64,000 bases of DNA from Candidatus Nomurabacteria bacterium (GCA_020631865.1 JACKGS010000001.1:1-64000); one strand, 5' to 3'. Numbered from the stretch's first letter, positions 27,866-36,754 are shown. A program made the numbers and translations. Notes: generated by a model not told the origin, from the letters alone.

Positions 27866-28135
27866 TTATTGGCACTCGGTGTCAACGACTGCTAATTCTT
27901 CTATGTCATCAGTAGCAATGATAAGTCTATTCATTCTACGGCCACGACAAGCCAACGTCATTGAAGTTACAAAAAAGAAAGCACCTATTGTCCTGCCTTG
28001 TACTGGTGTCAAATTTGGATCAAAGTTCACCGCTACGCCCATAGCTGCATAGATAGAGCTGTATGTAAAAGATTCTTTTTTATCTCTGCCAATTAAGTCA
28101 GTAGCAGACTCTCTTAGCATACCTTTTATACCCAT
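27866..28135 (-). CDS. Small hypothetical protein between tig and clpP
   Basis: 89 aa. The start lies one base from the tig stop, so it is translationally linked to trigger factor. Not recognised. It contains KESFTYSSIYAAMGVAVNF and a mildly hydrophobic stretch TIGAFFFVTSMTLACRGRR that could be a membrane segment, followed by an acidic C-terminus (ATDDIEELAVVDTEC). Conserved placement with chaperone and protease genes would hint at a quality-control role, but nothing in the sequence proves it. Confidence 0.55.
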   Translation of the reverse strand: MGIKGMLRESATDLIGRDKKESFTYSSIYAAMGVAVNFDPNLTPVQGRTIGAFFFVTSMTLACRGRRMNRLIIATDDIEELAVVDTECQ

Positions 28136-28136
28136 T

Positions 28137-29417
28137 CTACTTACCGGCTAGTTCTACCAATCTATCGACAGTTTTTTCTGTAATTAATCTTGAGGCGACT
28201 TCACGTTGCATCTCTGGAGTATCAAACTGCTCTGCATTTTGCTTATACTGTATCTTCATCAGCTCAATTCTATCTGCTAACTCTTGTTCATCAATTTTTA
28301 TACCTTCTACGTCGGCAACTTCCGCCAAAATCATACCAACAGATACTCGACGCTCTGCTTGAGGCCTTAGTTCTTTGTTGCGCCATTCTTCTTCATTTTT
28401 TAAACCATTTGATTTAATATACTCTTCTTTTGTTATCCCTCTGTATATTAAATTCTGATTAAAGTCGTGCTCAAGCATCGAAATCTGATCGTTAATCAAT
28501 ATATCAGGCAAAACCAGAGTACTTTTTTTAACTAGCTCTTCAACAATTTCGTCTTTTAGTGCATTTTCAGCTTCTTGTTTCTTCTGATCTTCAAGCTGTG
28601 TTTTAATATCTGCTTGAAGTGACTTGAATGAATCAAATGGGCCAACTTTTTTAGCAAATTCATCATCTAGCTTAGGCAACTCTACGGACTGGACTTTTTT
28701 AACTTGAACCTCAAAAACTATATCAGTGCCAGCTAAGTTTTCTGCATGATAGTCTTTAGGAAACTTTAACTTAAGTTCCTTCTTGTCTCCGGATTTAGAT
28801 CCAACTAAGCCATCTTCAAATCCTGGTATAAAGCTGTTGCTTCCGAGATTTAAAGAGTAATCTTTACCACTCGCTCCAGCCACAGCCTGACCCTTCTTGT
28901 CTTTGCCATCGAAATCTATCACAACATCATCGCCTAATTTTGCGGGCTTTGAAGAGTCCTTCTTTGTAGCCATTCGTTCAGATAAGTTTGCTAGAACCTT
29001 TTTGACTTCATCAGCTTCAACTTTAGCGATTTTTGGCGATTTTTTAATTTTCTTGTAATCACCTAGCTTTATTTTTGGCATTATTTCTACCTCGGCAGTA
29101 AATTGAAGTTCAGTATATGGCACAAACTTACCAATTGTGACATTGGGCTGGTCTAGCGCTCTTAATTTCTCTGCACTTAATGCCTGTCCGTAATAATCAT
29201 TAATAGCGTGATTAATTACATCCGCCTGAAGCTGGTTTTGGTCTAGTTGTTTTTCAATAAGATTTAACGGAGCTTTACCTTTTCTAAATCCTGTTATCTT
29301 GGCAGTTTTAGCTTTTTCTTGTAGCTCATGCTGTTTAGAATGTGTCAATTCTTCTAGCCCGAGTTCTATAGTTAATTTTACTTTGGTCTCTGATATATCT
29401 TTACGTGTTACTTGCAT
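28137..29417 (-). CDS. tig: Trigger factor
   Basis: Ribosome-associated chaperone and prolyl isomerase (426 aa). The N-terminal ribosome-binding signature GFRKGKAPLNLIEKQ lies near residue 43. An FKBP-type domain occupies about residues 155-240 (GDDVVIDFDGKDKKGQAV, GSNSFIPGFEDGLVGSKSGD). A long helical C-terminal substrate-binding region follows. Together with clpP downstream this is the common tig-clpP arrangement. Confidence 0.96.
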   Translation of the reverse strand: MQVTRKDISETKVKLTIELGLEELTHSKQHELQEKAKTAKITGFRKGKAPLNLIEKQLDQNQLQADVINHAINDYYGQALSAEKLRALDQPNVTIGKFVPYTELQFTAEVEIMPKIKLGDYKKIKKSPKIAKVEADEVKKVLANLSERMATKKDSSKPAKLGDDVVIDFDGKDKKGQAVAGASGKDYSLNLGSNSFIPGFEDGLVGSKSGDKKELKLKFPKDYHAENLAGTDIVFEVQVKKVQSVELPKLDDEFAKKVGPFDSFKSLQADIKTQLEDQKKQEAENALKDEIVEELVKKSTLVLPDILINDQISMLEHDFNQNLIYRGITKEEYIKSNGLKNEEEWRNKELRPQAERRVSVGMILAEVADVEGIKIDEQELADRIELMKIQYKQNAEQFDTPEMQREVASRLITEKTVDRLVELAGK

Positions 29418-29557
29418 AAGTTGATATTATGTCACACCAGATGAGAAATGTCACGCTAAAGATTTTCTTATCGAATATGATTTTTTCTGAAACCTTACAC
29501 GGCCAATCTGGTAACAGTTCGAACTAATTATCACGTGCTGCCATTTCAATCTCGTTA

Positions 29558-29713
29558 TTATCTATTATCGAGTCGTTTAGCAAAGTTGTCCAAAAATTTT
29601 GTTAGCCGATCAATTTTACTATCAAATGTTTCCATTCTATCATTGACTTCTGCTCTGAAGCCCTCAATTAAATTAAGAAATTTTGTAAATTGCTCGTCGC
29701 TCTTAAAACTAAT
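29558..29713 (-). other. Possible small ORF or remnant after hisS
   Basis: In the 290-base gap between hisS and tig the minus strand is open from 29722 to a stop at 29558-29560 and reads like protein: FTKFLNLIEGFRAEVNDR, then METFDSKIDRLTKFLDNFA and KRLDDNR. It looks like a short coiled-coil or tail-tip repeat peptide, but there is no ATG, GTG or TTG at the front; ATT at 29711-29713 is the only possible start. It is either a gene remnant, a gene damaged by an indel, or chance. Confidence 0.25.
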
Positions 29714-31001
29714 GTAGAATTTTCACAATCTCTTCAACTGACAATATATCCTCATTTTGAGTTTCAACATTACGTAAAATATACTTTTTATTAGTAAGTT
29801 CTTCAGCGCCAATGAAAAGGAGATATTGAACACCTAATTTTAGTGCAGTTTTGATTTGTTTGTCTGGCTTTCGGTTGGTAATATCTATCGCAACATTTAT
29901 CCCACTACCCCTAAGCATTTTTACAACATCGTGAGCCTCTGAGAGTACGTCACCTACTATAATTGCATATACTTGAGTAGCCGAAGGCAACCTTGGCTCT
30001 AACTTATGACTACTTAAGAAGTTTTCTATCGGGGCATCGCCCATTCCAAAGCCTACTGTTGCAACTGGCTCAACACCAAAAGCCCCCACTAAACCATCGT
30101 AACGTCCGCCTCCAAACATTGCGCGATTATTTTCTGGGTCTAGATCATACACCTCAAACACAATATCTGTGTAGTAATCAAATCCACGCATCAAAGTAAT
30201 ATCAAAAGTTGCCGATGTTATCCCATGATCATTTAACAGAGTAAACAATACCTGGATTTCAGAAACAGCCTGCGATTCTTTTATATTATCAGGCAGATCT
30301 GCAAGCGTCTTTGCTTTTATTAGTAAGTAAAGTTTCTCTAAACCAGATTCTACTTTTTCAGGCTTGAATATACTTCTAGCACGTAACACAAACTCGTCTG
30401 CTGGCAATTTATCTTTCTTATCGAATAGTTGGATCATTTGCTTTGCCTGCATAGCATCTAGCTCTAGATACTGGCTCATTATTAAATTTATCAGTTTTCT
30501 ACTATTAATTTTAATTTGATACATGCTTTCATTAGCGCCAAACTGCTTCATGATTGAGTCGGCTAGACTAATGATTTCTAGATCTGCATCAACAGTATCA
30601 ACCCCAAAAATATCGACATTTAATTGCCAGAATTGACGGTTTCTACCGCGCTGCGGTCTTTCGTAACGCCAACAATCTGGAATTGAATACCACCGTAGCG
30701 GGTACGGCAACTCCTGTCTTCTAGCAGCCACCATACGCGAAACACTTGGCGTCATCTCCGGCCGCATTACCACCGTTCTTCCGCCACGATCCGTAAAGCT
30801 ATAGGTCTGCTCATTCACAATCTCGTCAGAAGTTTTGCTGGTATATAACTCAATTGGCTCTAAGACTGGCGCAGTATATTCTTCATATCCATATCTTTCG
30901 CAGACCTTACGCCAAGTATTAAAAATATAGTTTTGCAACCTCTTGTCTTCTGGATAAAAGTCTCTAGCACCTTTATAACTTTGTGTACTTAGTTTAGTCA
31001 T
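29709..31001 (-). CDS. hisS: Histidyl-tRNA synthetase
   Basis: Class II aminoacyl-tRNA synthetase (430 aa). Motif 2 includes RWYSIPDCWRYERPQRGRNR; the histidine-binding HisA-like loops are GFDYYTDIVFEVYD and GGRYDGLVGAFG. The C-terminal anticodon-binding domain is present (VYAIIVGDVLSEAHDVVKML). Length is standard. No Shine-Dalgarno sequence is evident before the ATG. It stands between the PRTase gene and tig on the same strand. Confidence 0.96.
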   Translation of the reverse strand: MTKLSTQSYKGARDFYPEDKRLQNYIFNTWRKVCERYGYEEYTAPVLEPIELYTSKTSDEIVNEQTYSFTDRGGRTVVMRPEMTPSVSRMVAARRQELPYPLRWYSIPDCWRYERPQRGRNRQFWQLNVDIFGVDTVDADLEIISLADSIMKQFGANESMYQIKINSRKLINLIMSQYLELDAMQAKQMIQLFDKKDKLPADEFVLRARSIFKPEKVESGLEKLYLLIKAKTLADLPDNIKESQAVSEIQVLFTLLNDHGITSATFDITLMRGFDYYTDIVFEVYDLDPENNRAMFGGGRYDGLVGAFGVEPVATVGFGMGDAPIENFLSSHKLEPRLPSATQVYAIIVGDVLSEAHDVVKMLRGSGINVAIDITNRKPDKQIKTALKLGVQYLLFIGAEELTNKKYILRNVETQNEDILSVEEIVKILH

Positions 31002-31093
31002 GTTGTATCTATTCTAATATTTTTATACATAAATTAAAACGCTCGTGTAGCAGAATGCGACATATTATCTTATTAAATCTATAGCGATCTATT

Positions 31094-31687
31094 TTATTTA
31101 GCCGTGGCTATAGGGTAGTTAACTAAACTTACAACAGGGATATCTAATGACTCACCTTTACTATGAAAAGGTAATCTTACGGTATCGAGGCCATCGGGGT
31201 TACGATTAAAAATGGTAGCAATACCCAGTACACTACCTGTAGCATCATGGATTTTAGACCATTTGTCGCACAGCTCTGCCACAGCAGATGCGTTAGTACC
31301 GTAACTAAATACATCATCCACGACCACTATTTGTCTATTTCTTAGACGAATATTACCTGTAGTTATACCAAACCCATCTGAATTATTATTCTTGAAACTT
31401 TGATATGCATTTACTTTATGCCCAAGATGCTCACTTGCGTGTTTCGCTACCGGGGCTGCAAACCTATTTGCGCCATTTGCAATAGTTACTATTGCATCAC
31501 AATAAAAAAATCTCTCAGCTATTAGATTTCCGAGAGATGCAGTAGCTTGCTTAAAGAGCCTGCTATTTGACTTTATATTATCGCATTCAATTTTATGGCT
31601 TGAAACCCTTCCGCTTCGTAAGACAAATTCACCTTCTTGAAGAGTTTTGGCAATAAGGCGTTCAGATAAATTATCGTATTGTTTCAT
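31094..31687 (-). CDS. Phosphoribosyltransferase, orotate-PRTase-like
   Basis: 197 aa, type I PRTase fold. The PRPP-binding signature is RQIVVVDDVFSYGTNASAV near residues 116-134; the usual TG after the two Asp is replaced by YG. The N-terminus (LQEGEFVLRSGRVSSHKIEC) resembles orotate phosphoribosyltransferases, which have a similar SGRxSxxY/F start. It could make OMP or act on another base. The gene begins 10 bases after the 3' CCA of tRNA-Leu, so it is probably co-transcribed with the tRNA and released by processing. pyrE is likely but not proven. Confidence 0.65.
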   Translation of the reverse strand: MKQYDNLSERLIAKTLQEGEFVLRSGRVSSHKIECDNIKSNSRLFKQATASLGNLIAERFFYCDAIVTIANGANRFAAPVAKHASEHLGHKVNAYQSFKNNNSDGFGITTGNIRLRNRQIVVVDDVFSYGTNASAVAELCDKWSKIHDATGSVLGIATIFNRNPDGLDTVRLPFHSKGESLDIPVVSLVNYPIATAK

Positions 31688-31697
31688 AATCTATGTA

Positions 31698-31782
31698 TGG
31701 TACCGCGGAGAGGACTTGAACCTCCACGCCTTGCGGCACTAGTTCCTAAGACTAGCGTGTCTACCAATTCCACCACCGCGGC
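31698..31782 (-). tRNA. tRNA-Leu (anticodon UAG)
   Basis: Minus strand, 85 bases including an encoded 3' CCA. The acceptor stem pairs GCCGCGG with CCGCGGT (one G-T pair). The D-arm contains TGGTAGACACG, the anticodon stem GCTAGT/ACTAGT encloses loop CTTAGGA giving anticodon TAG, there is a long variable arm as in class II tRNAs, and the T-arm has GGTTCAAGTCC. The 5' side is the template from which the adjacent 97-bp repeats derive. Confidence 0.95.
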
Positions 31783-32277
31783 ACATCTATGTATTGTTAA
31801 GTTTTATATCTGTGCCTTTTTACGGTATCACGCTGGCGTGTCTACGAATATTTACGTTTCACGCAGCCACCACTGTGGCACATCTATGTATTGTTAAGTT
31901 TTATATCTGTGCCTTTTTACGGTATCACGCTGGCGTGTCTACGAATATTTACGTTTCACGCAGCCACCACTGTGGCACATCTATGTATTGTTAAGTTTTA
32001 TATCTGTGCCTTTTTACGGTATCACGCTGGCGTGTCTACGAATATTTACGTTTCACGCAGCCACCACCGCGGCACATCTATGTATTGTTAAGTTTTATAT
32101 CTGTGCCTTTTTACGGTATCACGCTGGCGTGTCTACGAATATTTACGTTTCACGCAGCCACCACTGTGGCACATCTATGTATTGTTAAGTTTTATATCTG
32201 TGCCTTTTTACGGTATCACGCTGGCGTGTCTACGAATATTTACGTTTCACGCAGCCACCACTGTGGCACATCTATGT
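31781..32277. repeat. Five-copy 97-bp tandem array upstream of tRNA-Leu
   Basis: Units begin at 31781, 31878, 31975, 32072 and 32169, with a 12-base partial at 32266. Copies 1, 2, 4 and 5 are identical; copy 3 differs at two bases, both matching the tRNA. Read on the minus strand each unit contains the tRNA-Leu 5' leader (CTTAACAATACATAGAT), a 15-base stretch matching the tRNA 5' end at 13 or 15 positions, and GTAGACACGC of its D-arm, with unrelated sequence between. Each unit can form an outer stem TGTGCC/GGCACA and an inner stem GCTGCGTG/CACGC(C)AGC, and carries a weak promoter-like GTGATA-N17-TATAAA pointing at the tRNA. Open frames across the array are an effect of the repeat. Confidence 0.93.
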
Positions 32278-32387
32278 GTTTGATATTTATGATTCGTATC
32301 ATATATACATCGGGTATTGTTGTACTAATGAAGCTTATCATCAATATACTTTGCCAGTAAGGCTGGTATATTATATCAAAATAAAGC

Positions 32388-32411
32388 AGTAGGCGCCAGA
32401 GGGCGCCTACT
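32388..32411 (-). terminator. Terminator overlapping the rsmD stop
   Basis: Ten-base perfect inverted repeat (AGTAGGCGCC and GGCGCCTACT) with a four-base loop, overlapping the rsmD stop codon. On the minus strand it is followed by GCTTTATTTTG, a moderately T-rich tail. It should end the rsmD transcript before the tandem array. Confidence 0.65.
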
Positions 32412-32937
32412 TTAGCTGGTAGTATGCCAATGATCCATCGCCATAATTTCGATTGTCCACCACAACAACTCCATCAGCAGTTGGAATAGGCTCTCTACCT
32501 GGATATGATAATACCATAAGCCCATTAGGTTTTAAATGAGATTTTAGTGCAAAAACTGTGGATAACTGAAGATTATTGTAGGGTGGATCACACAAAATAA
32601 TATCAAATTTTTTATCCACATTATTTTCTGACCACCCTTTGGCTGGAGCTTTAATTGCCTTGATATTTTCTGCTTTTAATTTTTGAATATTATCCTTCAA
32701 GACACCATAAGCTGCCCTATCACTATCTGTTGCAACAACTGAAGTAGCACCACGGCTCAGAGCCTCAAGCCCTAGGGCGCCACTGCCTGCAAACGCATCC
32801 CATACGTCTTTGCCATCAAAATCGTTTATAGAATTAAATAATGCACCTCGCATCTTCTCACTCATAGGATGAGTCTTGTACCCAGAAGGCGCTTTTATAA
32901 TTCGTCCACCATAAAGACCGGCAATTATACGCATCAC
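32407..32937 (-). CDS. rsmD: 16S rRNA (guanine966-N2)-methyltransferase RsmD
   Basis: 176 aa, Rossmann-fold SAM-dependent methyltransferase that modifies G966 of 16S rRNA. It has MRIIAGLYGGRIIKAPSG and RPT-like PMSEKMRGALFNSIND, then the SAM motif VWDAFAGSGALGLEALSRG and the catalytic DPPY motif (FDIILCDPPYNNLQ). The start overlaps the end of the upstream gene by four bases (ATGA), so the two are an operon. Confidence 0.92.
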   Translation of the reverse strand: MMRIIAGLYGGRIIKAPSGYKTHPMSEKMRGALFNSINDFDGKDVWDAFAGSGALGLEALSRGATSVVATDSDRAAYGVLKDNIQKLKAENIKAIKAPAKGWSENNVDKKFDIILCDPPYNNLQLSTVFALKSHLKPNGLMVLSYPGREPIPTADGVVVVDNRNYGDGSLAYYQLK

Positions 32938-33734
32938 CTAGCCTCATCTATGGCTATAATCCAAGCTACAGCAATAGAATTTACAATTTTAGGACATAAC
33001 ACATTTTTCACCTGTCGACTAAGCTTGAGAGTCCAGCCATAACGTAAAAATCTTTCATACATATTCAGCTCTAATATATCAAGTGCATGTTCGTTTAAGT
33101 ATGTATTGAAGCCAACGTTTTTTGCATGTTTAATCTGTGCCTCGTTGGGCATAGCACGCTTCATCAGCAGAGGCATTGCAACGGTGGAGACGCCCCACTC
33201 AAAACTTGCATGAGAGAGCATTAACCCTTTAGCACCCCACATCTTCCAGTTATTACTCAAAGTTTGACGCTTGGTATCGCCCTTAATGACAATTTTATCT
33301 TTAATGGAGGTTCGAGTCTCAAGACCCTCACCCCTAAGCTCTAGTAACTTTTCTTCATAGGGGTAGTGGTGTGCAGGAGTAAGACCATCCACTATTGCAT
33401 GTGCCAGCCAAGCAGCCTCAAAAGCCACACGTTCTGGATTCTTGAAAATTATCTGCTGCGTAAGCGCCTCAAGATGTGCTGTTATGATTTTCTGCAAATG
33501 AGTGTCGTTTTTATCCGTTGGATCCCAATAATGCCATGGCTCATCGACCCCTGGGCTTTTTCGCTTAATGCCATCAGGCCCATTGTTCCCTTCAAAATGA
33601 AGGATTTGTTTAGTTGTAGGGAAGTCAATTTCAGGCCTTAATTTATGCACAAATCTTCTAGCAACACGATCAAATTTTTGATGTGCTCCAATAAGATTGC
33701 CGGATTTACCGTGCAAGGTTGTTCCTGAATACAT
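32934..33734 (-). CDS. Conserved hypothetical protein, possible zinc phospholipase-like fold
   Basis: 266 aa, no signal peptide seen. Histidines and aspartates cluster in EPWHYWDPTDKNDTHLQK (about residue 85), and AAWLAHAIVDGLTPAHHYPY (about residue 127). The second block recalls the His/Asp-rich helices of the zinc-dependent phospholipase C and S1/P1 nuclease superfamily. This is a motif-level guess only. The ATG has TACAAT seven bases upstream and no Shine-Dalgarno sequence, so the mRNA may be leaderless. It overlaps rsmD by four bases. Confidence 0.55.
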   Translation of the reverse strand: MYSGTTLHGKSGNLIGAHQKFDRVARRFVHKLRPEIDFPTTKQILHFEGNNGPDGIKRKSPGVDEPWHYWDPTDKNDTHLQKIITAHLEALTQQIIFKNPERVAFEAAWLAHAIVDGLTPAHHYPYEEKLLELRGEGLETRTSIKDKIVIKGDTKRQTLSNNWKMWGAKGLMLSHASFEWGVSTVAMPLLMKRAMPNEAQIKHAKNVGFNTYLNEHALDILELNMYERFLRYGWTLKLSRQVKNVLCPKIVNSIAVAWIIAIDEAR

Positions 33735-33772
33735 AACGCTAATTGTACAGTTTTTATAGTATTTAAGGTAGT

Positions 33773-34561
33773 CTACATATTAAACTGTGACATATCCGGC
33801 ATCGTAGTTGGTTCAGATTGTCCTGGGATCATTTGCTGATTTGGTGCCAGCTCTTTAACTGGAGAAGGCGTCTCAACCTTTACTGCGGTATACTCAAATT
33901 CCATTTCCATCTTACCATCCGCCTGTTCGACTGCCATTTTGCGAAGCAGATAATCTTTAGTATCGAACCAAATATAATGTGTTGAACCTGTATTTTCTAC
34001 AGATATAACTTGATACTTAAAGCACTGAAGATTACCACAAGCTTCCTTGCCAGCTTTTTTGTATGACATACCTTCATTAACGCCATCTTTAATTGGCTCC
34101 TTAAAGCTTTCTACTCCGCCTTCAGTTTCAGATTTTTTGGCTTCATATTTTGTATCATCGAGTGTTTGTTTATACCAAACGTCCCCAGCTTTTGTGTAAT
34201 AATCTTTGCCTATCATAACAGTCTCAAAACCATACGCCCCACCAGTCATTTTGCTGTGCATTCTGTCTTGGTTTTCTACCTGAATTTCACTTTGAATATT
34301 TCCACCCTCAGATGAAGTAGTCGTCATATTTACTTTATAGCTATTTCTTTCTTTGTAGCCTACGAAAAACTTACATAAATCTTTGTCGCTATATTCACAT
34401 TTAATATTTGCAAACTTATTTTTAATTTGAGTAGTCATACCGTTGTTGTTTGAATCTTTATTCTGATATAACATAAACCCTACACCGGCAACTCCCACGA
34501 TACCAACCACTGCCAAAACAATTATTAGTACTGATCCACGTTTATCATTTTTCAATTTCAT
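33773..34561 (-). CDS. Membrane-anchored extracytoplasmic protein, unknown
   Basis: 262 aa. A short basic start is followed by one membrane segment at about residues 10-32 (SVLIIVLAVVGIVGVAGVGF), then a Ser/Asn-rich linker and a beta-rich domain of about 200 residues. Two cysteines near residue 54 and 61 (IKCEYSDKDLCKFF) and two near residue 173-179 (EACGNLQCF) could form disulfides outside the cell. The repeated pattern of DYYTKAGDVWYKQ and STHYIWFDTKDYLLRKM resembles the LolA/LppX-like half-barrel that handles lipids, but this is uncertain. The tail is Pro- and Gln-rich. Confidence 0.6.
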   Translation of the reverse strand: MKLKNDKRGSVLIIVLAVVGIVGVAGVGFMLYQNKDSNNNGMTTQIKNKFANIKCEYSDKDLCKFFVGYKERNSYKVNMTTTSSEGGNIQSEIQVENQDRMHSKMTGGAYGFETVMIGKDYYTKAGDVWYKQTLDDTKYEAKKSETEGGVESFKEPIKDGVNEGMSYKKAGKEACGNLQCFKYQVISVENTGSTHYIWFDTKDYLLRKMAVEQADGKMEMEFEYTAVKVETPSPVKELAPNQQMIPGQSEPTTMPDMSQFNM

Positions 34562-34632
34562 AACAGCTCCTTATTAACAACTTTCTTAATCTTATTCCCA
34601 AATTCAGATATCGTCAATTTATGTATAACTTA

Positions 34633-36663
34633 CTAATTTAAATATGTTAGGCTCAGAGATTTCTGAACACGTTTTTCAAGCTCTTGGTAATCTGCTAAAT
34701 TATCAGATCTCTTTATAAATATTGCAGCAGATTTTTTAGCATTTTTGATCAATGCAACGTCAGAAATATTAGCAATTTTTAGGTCCAATGCGCCATGTTG
34801 TTTACTGCCGTAAATGGCACCTGGGCCACGAAGCTCTAGGTCCATTTCTGCCAGCTTGAAGCCGTCTCTAGTGCTTTCCATCGCCCTGAGCCTTTTTGAG
34901 GGCTTCTGTGAGCTTGTAGGTACGAGGTAGCAATAACCTTGATATTCACCACGACCAACTCTACCGCGTAGCTGATGTAGCTGAGCAAGCCCAAACTGAT
35001 CGGCGCCCTCTATGAGCATGACGGAAGCATTTGGGATATCGATGCCAACTTCTATAACAGTGGTACTTACTAAAATATCTAGTTTTTTATCGGCAAAATC
35101 CTGCATAACGCGTGCCTTTTCATCATCTTTCATTTTTCCATGCAAGGTACCGATACGCCGCGTTTTGAAGATGTCTTTTTTGAGCCGCTTTACTTCTTCA
35201 TTTACACTTTTTACTTCTGACCCTTCGGATTCGTCAATTAATGGGCATACGACAAACGCCTGTCGTCCAGACTTAATTTCATCATCAATTATTTGATATA
35301 ACTGTGGCCTAGAATTAGGAGACCATATATTGGTTTGAATCGGTAGACGATTTTTTGGCTTCGAATTTATTATAGAAATATCTAGTTCTCCATAAACTGT
35401 TAACGCCAGACTTCTTGGGATCGGTGTCGCCGTCATACTTAAGATGTGCGGTATTTTTTCAGCTTTATCTACCAACTTTTGGCGCTGTTTTACTCCAAAT
35501 CGATGCTGTTCATCAATCACAATAAGACCAAGCCGCTTAAATGTTACGCTCTCTTGCAAAAGTGCGTGTGTACCAACAACTATATCAAGCGATCCTTCTT
35601 CTAGCTGTGATTTCAAAGCTTCTTTTGGCTTACCTTTTACAGCTGAAGTGAGCAGACCAATTGTGACGCCAAGTGGCTCTAATAAATTTGCTAGCGTAAC
35701 CGCATGCTGCCTAGCCAGTAATTCGGTTGGAGCCATAATTGCAGTTTGAATCCCCTGCTTAGATGCCATGTATGCCGCCATCGCTGCAACCACAGTCTTG
35801 CCTGCACCCACATCACCTTCCAAGAGCCTGTTCATTGGATGCTCGCGCTCTATATCTTGCAAAATTTCCCATGAGCATTGTTTCTGCTCAGGAGTTAGCT
35901 CAAACGGCAATGTCTTGGTGTATTGCTTTGCAAAATCTTGGTTAAATAATATCGGCAACGCAACTTCATCTTCAATTTGCTTTTTATTCAGCTGCCCCGC
36001 AAGTACGTACGCAAACACTTCTTCAAATCCAATCCGCTCACGAGCTTCAGCTAGTTTTGTTTGATTTTCTGGCCAGTGCAGTTGATAAGCGGCTTCGGCG
36101 TAACTCATGAAATCGTATTGCTCACTAACCCAAGAAGGTATAGTTTCTGATAATTCTTGAAACATACTAGTAATTTCCGAGATTGTTTTTCTGATGATTT
36201 TTGAATCAAGACCCTTGGTTTGCGGATAAATTGGAACGATGCGTGCGGTATTAGCAGTGAATTCTTTGGATTCCTCAACAGTCGGATTTTGCAGAACATA
36301 CCTATTGAAACTAAAATCGTACAACCCCGAAAAATAATACTCTTTGCCAGTCTTAAAATACTTCTCACGATATGGCTGATTAAACCAAACCACACGAATA
36401 GCAGAACTTTCATCACGAATCACAGCTTCAGTTATGTGCATCCCGCGTCGAACCCTTTTGGTTATGATTGATTCAATCTGGGCTTTAACCGTCACCGCCC
36501 CTGGTTCAATATCTTTAATCGGCAACACCTCTGAGTAATCATCGTACCGCCGCGGCCAAAACGTCAACAGATCATAAATCGACTCCACGCCAAGTATACC
36601 CAACTTTTTAGCAGTTTCAGGCCCCACTCCTTTTATCTTTTCAACCGAGCTTTGCAAATCCAT
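34633..36663 (-). CDS. recG: ATP-dependent DNA helicase RecG
   Basis: 676 aa, superfamily 2 helicase that remodels stalled forks and Holliday junctions. The N-terminal wedge OB domain is at about residues 50-150. Walker A is GDVGAGKTVVAAMAAY near residue 270, motif II is the family's DEQHRFGVKQRQK near residue 375, and motif VI is QLHQLRGRVGRGEYQGYCYL. Length is normal. The -10 box TATAAT ends seven bases before the ATG and there is no Shine-Dalgarno sequence, so the transcript is probably leaderless. It is divergent from the G+C-rich gene at 36.8 kb. Confidence 0.96.
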   Translation of the reverse strand: MDLQSSVEKIKGVGPETAKKLGILGVESIYDLLTFWPRRYDDYSEVLPIKDIEPGAVTVKAQIESIITKRVRRGMHITEAVIRDESSAIRVVWFNQPYREKYFKTGKEYYFSGLYDFSFNRYVLQNPTVEESKEFTANTARIVPIYPQTKGLDSKIIRKTISEITSMFQELSETIPSWVSEQYDFMSYAEAAYQLHWPENQTKLAEARERIGFEEVFAYVLAGQLNKKQIEDEVALPILFNQDFAKQYTKTLPFELTPEQKQCSWEILQDIEREHPMNRLLEGDVGAGKTVVAAMAAYMASKQGIQTAIMAPTELLARQHAVTLANLLEPLGVTIGLLTSAVKGKPKEALKSQLEEGSLDIVVGTHALLQESVTFKRLGLIVIDEQHRFGVKQRQKLVDKAEKIPHILSMTATPIPRSLALTVYGELDISIINSKPKNRLPIQTNIWSPNSRPQLYQIIDDEIKSGRQAFVVCPLIDESEGSEVKSVNEEVKRLKKDIFKTRRIGTLHGKMKDDEKARVMQDFADKKLDILVSTTVIEVGIDIPNASVMLIEGADQFGLAQLHQLRGRVGRGEYQGYCYLVPTSSQKPSKRLRAMESTRDGFKLAEMDLELRGPGAIYGSKQHGALDLKIANISDVALIKNAKKSAAIFIKRSDNLADYQELEKRVQKSLSLTYLN

Positions 36664-36681
36664 ACAACAGATTATAAGCTA

Positions 36682-36711
36682 TTGACATTTAATACAAATA
36701 TATGTTATAGT
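36682..36711 (+). promoter_or_regulatory. Strong sigma-70-type promoter of the 36.8 kb gene
   Basis: Perfect -35 TTGACA (36682-36687), 18-base spacer, -10 TATAGT (36706-36711). It sits within the 109-base gap between recG and the orphan gene and would start transcription at about 36718, just before the two leader hairpins. Confidence 0.7.
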
Positions 36712-36721
36712 GTTTTTATAG

Positions 36722-36754
36722 ACGCAAAATCTGCGTTTGTCTGGGAAATCCCAG
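36722..36754 (+). promoter_or_regulatory. Two adjacent small hairpins in the leader
   Basis: ACGCA-AAATC-TGCGT (36722-36736) and CTGGG-AAAT-CCCAG (36741-36754) are perfect five-base stems, four bases apart, at the very 5' end of the predicted transcript. The Shine-Dalgarno AGGAG follows at 36763. They may stabilise the mRNA; no known riboswitch fits. Confidence 0.45.

Noticed and set aside
31781..32277. CRISPR array
   Set aside because: The 97-base units follow each other without unique spacers, and no cas genes lie nearby.
31679..32360. Series of nearly identical 66-aa open frames across the tandem array
   Set aside because: They arise because the 97-base unit lacks stops in one frame. They shift frame with each unit, have no ribosome binding sites and run antisense to the tRNA-like sequence.
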